From positions 1-43,126 of the forward strand of contig JANYDT010000203.1 of assembly GCA_025359845.1 (NCBI GenBank): 43,126 bases of DNA, read 5' to 3'. The notes beneath the pieces are model-generated. The model was given only the letters and a program-made list of their open reading frames with translations. It was not told the DNA's origin and did no database searches. The translations under genes and the position numbers were made by a program. This document shows, one piece after another, positions 42,308 to 43,126 of this stretch. How positions within the stretch are numbered: position 1 is the first letter of the stretch; every line of letters starts with the position of its first letter. The stretch is from Acidimicrobiia bacterium (GTDB taxonomy: Bacteria; Actinomycetota; Acidimicrobiia; Acidimicrobiales; JANYDT01).

Positions 42308-42704
42308 TTCGAGAATCGATTTGGCCGAGGAGCTGTTCGGCGCTTGGAGCAGCCGCCGTGCCGATGCTCCGGCCCCCTTCCATCCCGATGGTGTGCGGTA
42401 CGACATCATCGGCGGCCGGTACGAAGGGTGGGCGGCCATCCGCGGGTACTTCGCGAACGGGTTGGTGAAATGGCCCGACCTGGTTGTGAAGCCCGACGGC
42501 TTCCGGACGAACTTCAAGGGCGTGGCGGTTCGCGGGCTGACGTCGGCGACCGTCACCAGCTCCTCCACGTTCGGGGAGCAGTTCGTCGGCTGCGTGTGGA
42601 AGTCCGAGGGCATGACGTTCCTCGACATCGGCGACAGCCTGGTGGAACGGAAGTGGACTACCACGACCGCGTCACCGCTCCCCGCTCGCTCGGGATCGAG
42701 GTGA
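42297..42704 (+). CDS. NTF2/SnoaL-like protein
   Basis: A 135-residue protein with AGGAG 5 bases before ATG 42297. It has the cone-like NTF2 pattern: DLAEELFGAWSSRRADAPAP, FHPDGVRYDIIGGRYEGWAA, IRGYFANGLVKWPDLVVKPD and FGEQFVGCVWKSEGMTFLDI. Related proteins act as cyclases, hydratases or isomerases, or have no known activity. It is followed 4 bases later by another NTF2-like start, so the two were an operon downstream of the carotenoid oxygenase. The tail after WTTTTAS appears unstructured. Confidence 0.8.
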   Translation: MSRDSRIDLAEELFGAWSSRRADAPAPFHPDGVRYDIIGGRYEGWAAIRGYFANGLVKWPDLVVKPDGFRTNFKGVAVRGLTSATVTSSSTFGEQFVGCVWKSEGMTFLDIGDSLVERKWTTTTASPLPARSGSR

Positions 42705-42708
42705 AGCG

Positions 42709-42870
42709 ATGAGCCCGACTGATGAGCTGACGGCCCGCGAGGCCATCGCCGCGTTGGTGCATCGCTACGCCGATGCTGTGGTGCGTCGCGACAAGGACCA
42801 GTGGGAAGCGTGCTGGGCGCAGGACGCCAGGTGGCAGCTGGGCCCAGGCCGGTCGGTGGTGGGCCGCGCC
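42709..42870 (+). pseudogene. SnoaL-like N-terminus, truncated at junction
   Basis: ATG 42709 opens a standard SnoaL_4 start: ELTAREAIAALVHRYADAVV, then DKDQWEACWAQDARWQLGPG and RSVVGR. After about residue 52 the frame runs into sequence that is the antisense of lsr2, so about two thirds of the domain is lost. The break lies in or next to a perfect 16-bp palindrome. Confidence 0.75.
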
Positions 42871-42878
42871 GGCGCGGC
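42863..42878. repeat. Perfect 16-bp palindrome at gene join
   Basis: GCCGCGCC followed by GGCGCGGC, exactly where the plus-strand NTF2-like gene and the minus-strand lsr2 gene are joined tail to tail. Confidence 0.8.
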
Positions 42879-43076
42879 ACTACCGGCTGAGCTGCGACGG
42901 CCACCGGTACGGCGGGCCGCGGAAACGAACGGGCTGAGCGCGTCGCGCAATCTCGCGACATTGGCGGCCGACAGATCGATCTCGTAGGTGCGGCCGTCGA
43001 CGGCGAACTCGATCTGTTCGTCGGCCTCGCTACCGTCGATATCGTCGACCAGGGTGACGGTCGTCTGCTGTGCCAC
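42871..43076 (-). pseudogene. lsr2: Lsr2 nucleoid protein, C-terminus lost
   Basis: From GTG 43076 (AAAGGA 7 bases upstream) the frame reads AQQTTVTLVDDIDGSEADEQ, then IEFAVDGRTYEIDLSAANVA and RLRDALSPFVSAARRTGG. This is the Lsr2 N-terminal dimerisation domain and the start of its basic linker. The C-terminal AT-hook-like DNA-binding domain (about 45 residues with the RGR motif) is missing; the frame instead continues through the antisense of the NTF2-like gene to 42765. Lsr2 silences AT-rich acquired DNA in actinobacteria. A protein without its DNA-binding part could not do so, and might even poison oligomers. The join may be an artefact at the end of the sequenced piece. Confidence 0.85.
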
Positions 43077-43126
43077 GTGCAGATCCTTTCTTCAGATGAT
43101 CCGGGCACGCCGAAGGTCCCGCGGTG

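Noticed and set aside
42709-42987. Reading the SnoaL-like frame to its stop at 42987 as one 92-residue gene
   Set aside because: The last 40 residues are the antisense of lsr2, so the frame is a fusion artefact rather than a short family member.

Overview
The window is high-GC DNA that reads as an actinobacterium (Actinomycetota). The signs are GTG/TTG starts, apparently leaderless starts behind TANNNT boxes, an F420-type luciferase-like oxidoreductase, an Lsr2 fragment, a MobF-type relaxase with DUF6431 transposon debris, and a dense redox catabolic cluster typical of environmental actinobacteria. I cannot place it below phylum.

Left third (1-13.3 kb) is a mobile, gene-poor and decayed zone. 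It holds a HigBA-like toxin-antitoxin pair, a truncated adenylate cyclase regulator, two small secreted proteins, a frameshifted nucleotidyltransferase, the wreck of a conjugative element (ParA-like ATPase, small conserved genes, MobF relaxase), a DUF6431 gene with a truncated transposase, and a broken IS256 copy beside a broken transporter binding protein. Many genes here change frame, several at homopolymers.

Middle (13.3-35.4 kb) is mostly intact and is the core: a catabolic cluster of unknown substrate. A molybdopterin oxidoreductase diverges from an operon of a PEP-utilising mobile-domain protein, an LLM flavoprotein and a P450, followed by a Rieske oxygenase. On the opposite strand lies an operon SDR - ThuA-like - E1alpha - E1beta - AcoX - E2, which has the content of an acetoin-dehydrogenase (acyloin/diketone cleaving) system. 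Next come an acyl-CoA dehydrogenase, a TetR regulator, an NTF2-like protein, a rearranged SDR, a second Rieske oxygenase coupled to a 70-residue protein, a zinc alcohol dehydrogenase and another SDR. Seven intergenic sites share a 20-bp imperfect palindrome (arms near AACTAACC / GGTTAGTT, 4-bp spacer), several overlapping a likely -10 box. I read these as the operators of one regulon, probably of the TetR protein at 28694.

Right part (35.4-43.1 kb) begins with gene debris (P450, MaoC-like), then an SDR/NADP-oxidoreductase pair diverging from a second TetR gene with a split-barrel flavin-type protein and an acyl-CoA-dehydrogenase-like flavoenzyme, a carotenoid-cleavage-type oxygenase and NTF2-like genes. 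The window ends in an Lsr2 gene fused tail to tail with a truncated NTF2-like gene at a perfect 16-bp palindrome. A comparable inverted junction joins the relaxase and a transposase near 10.44 kb. These joins may be real rearrangements or amplification/assembly chimeras. No tRNA, rRNA or CRISPR array was seen.
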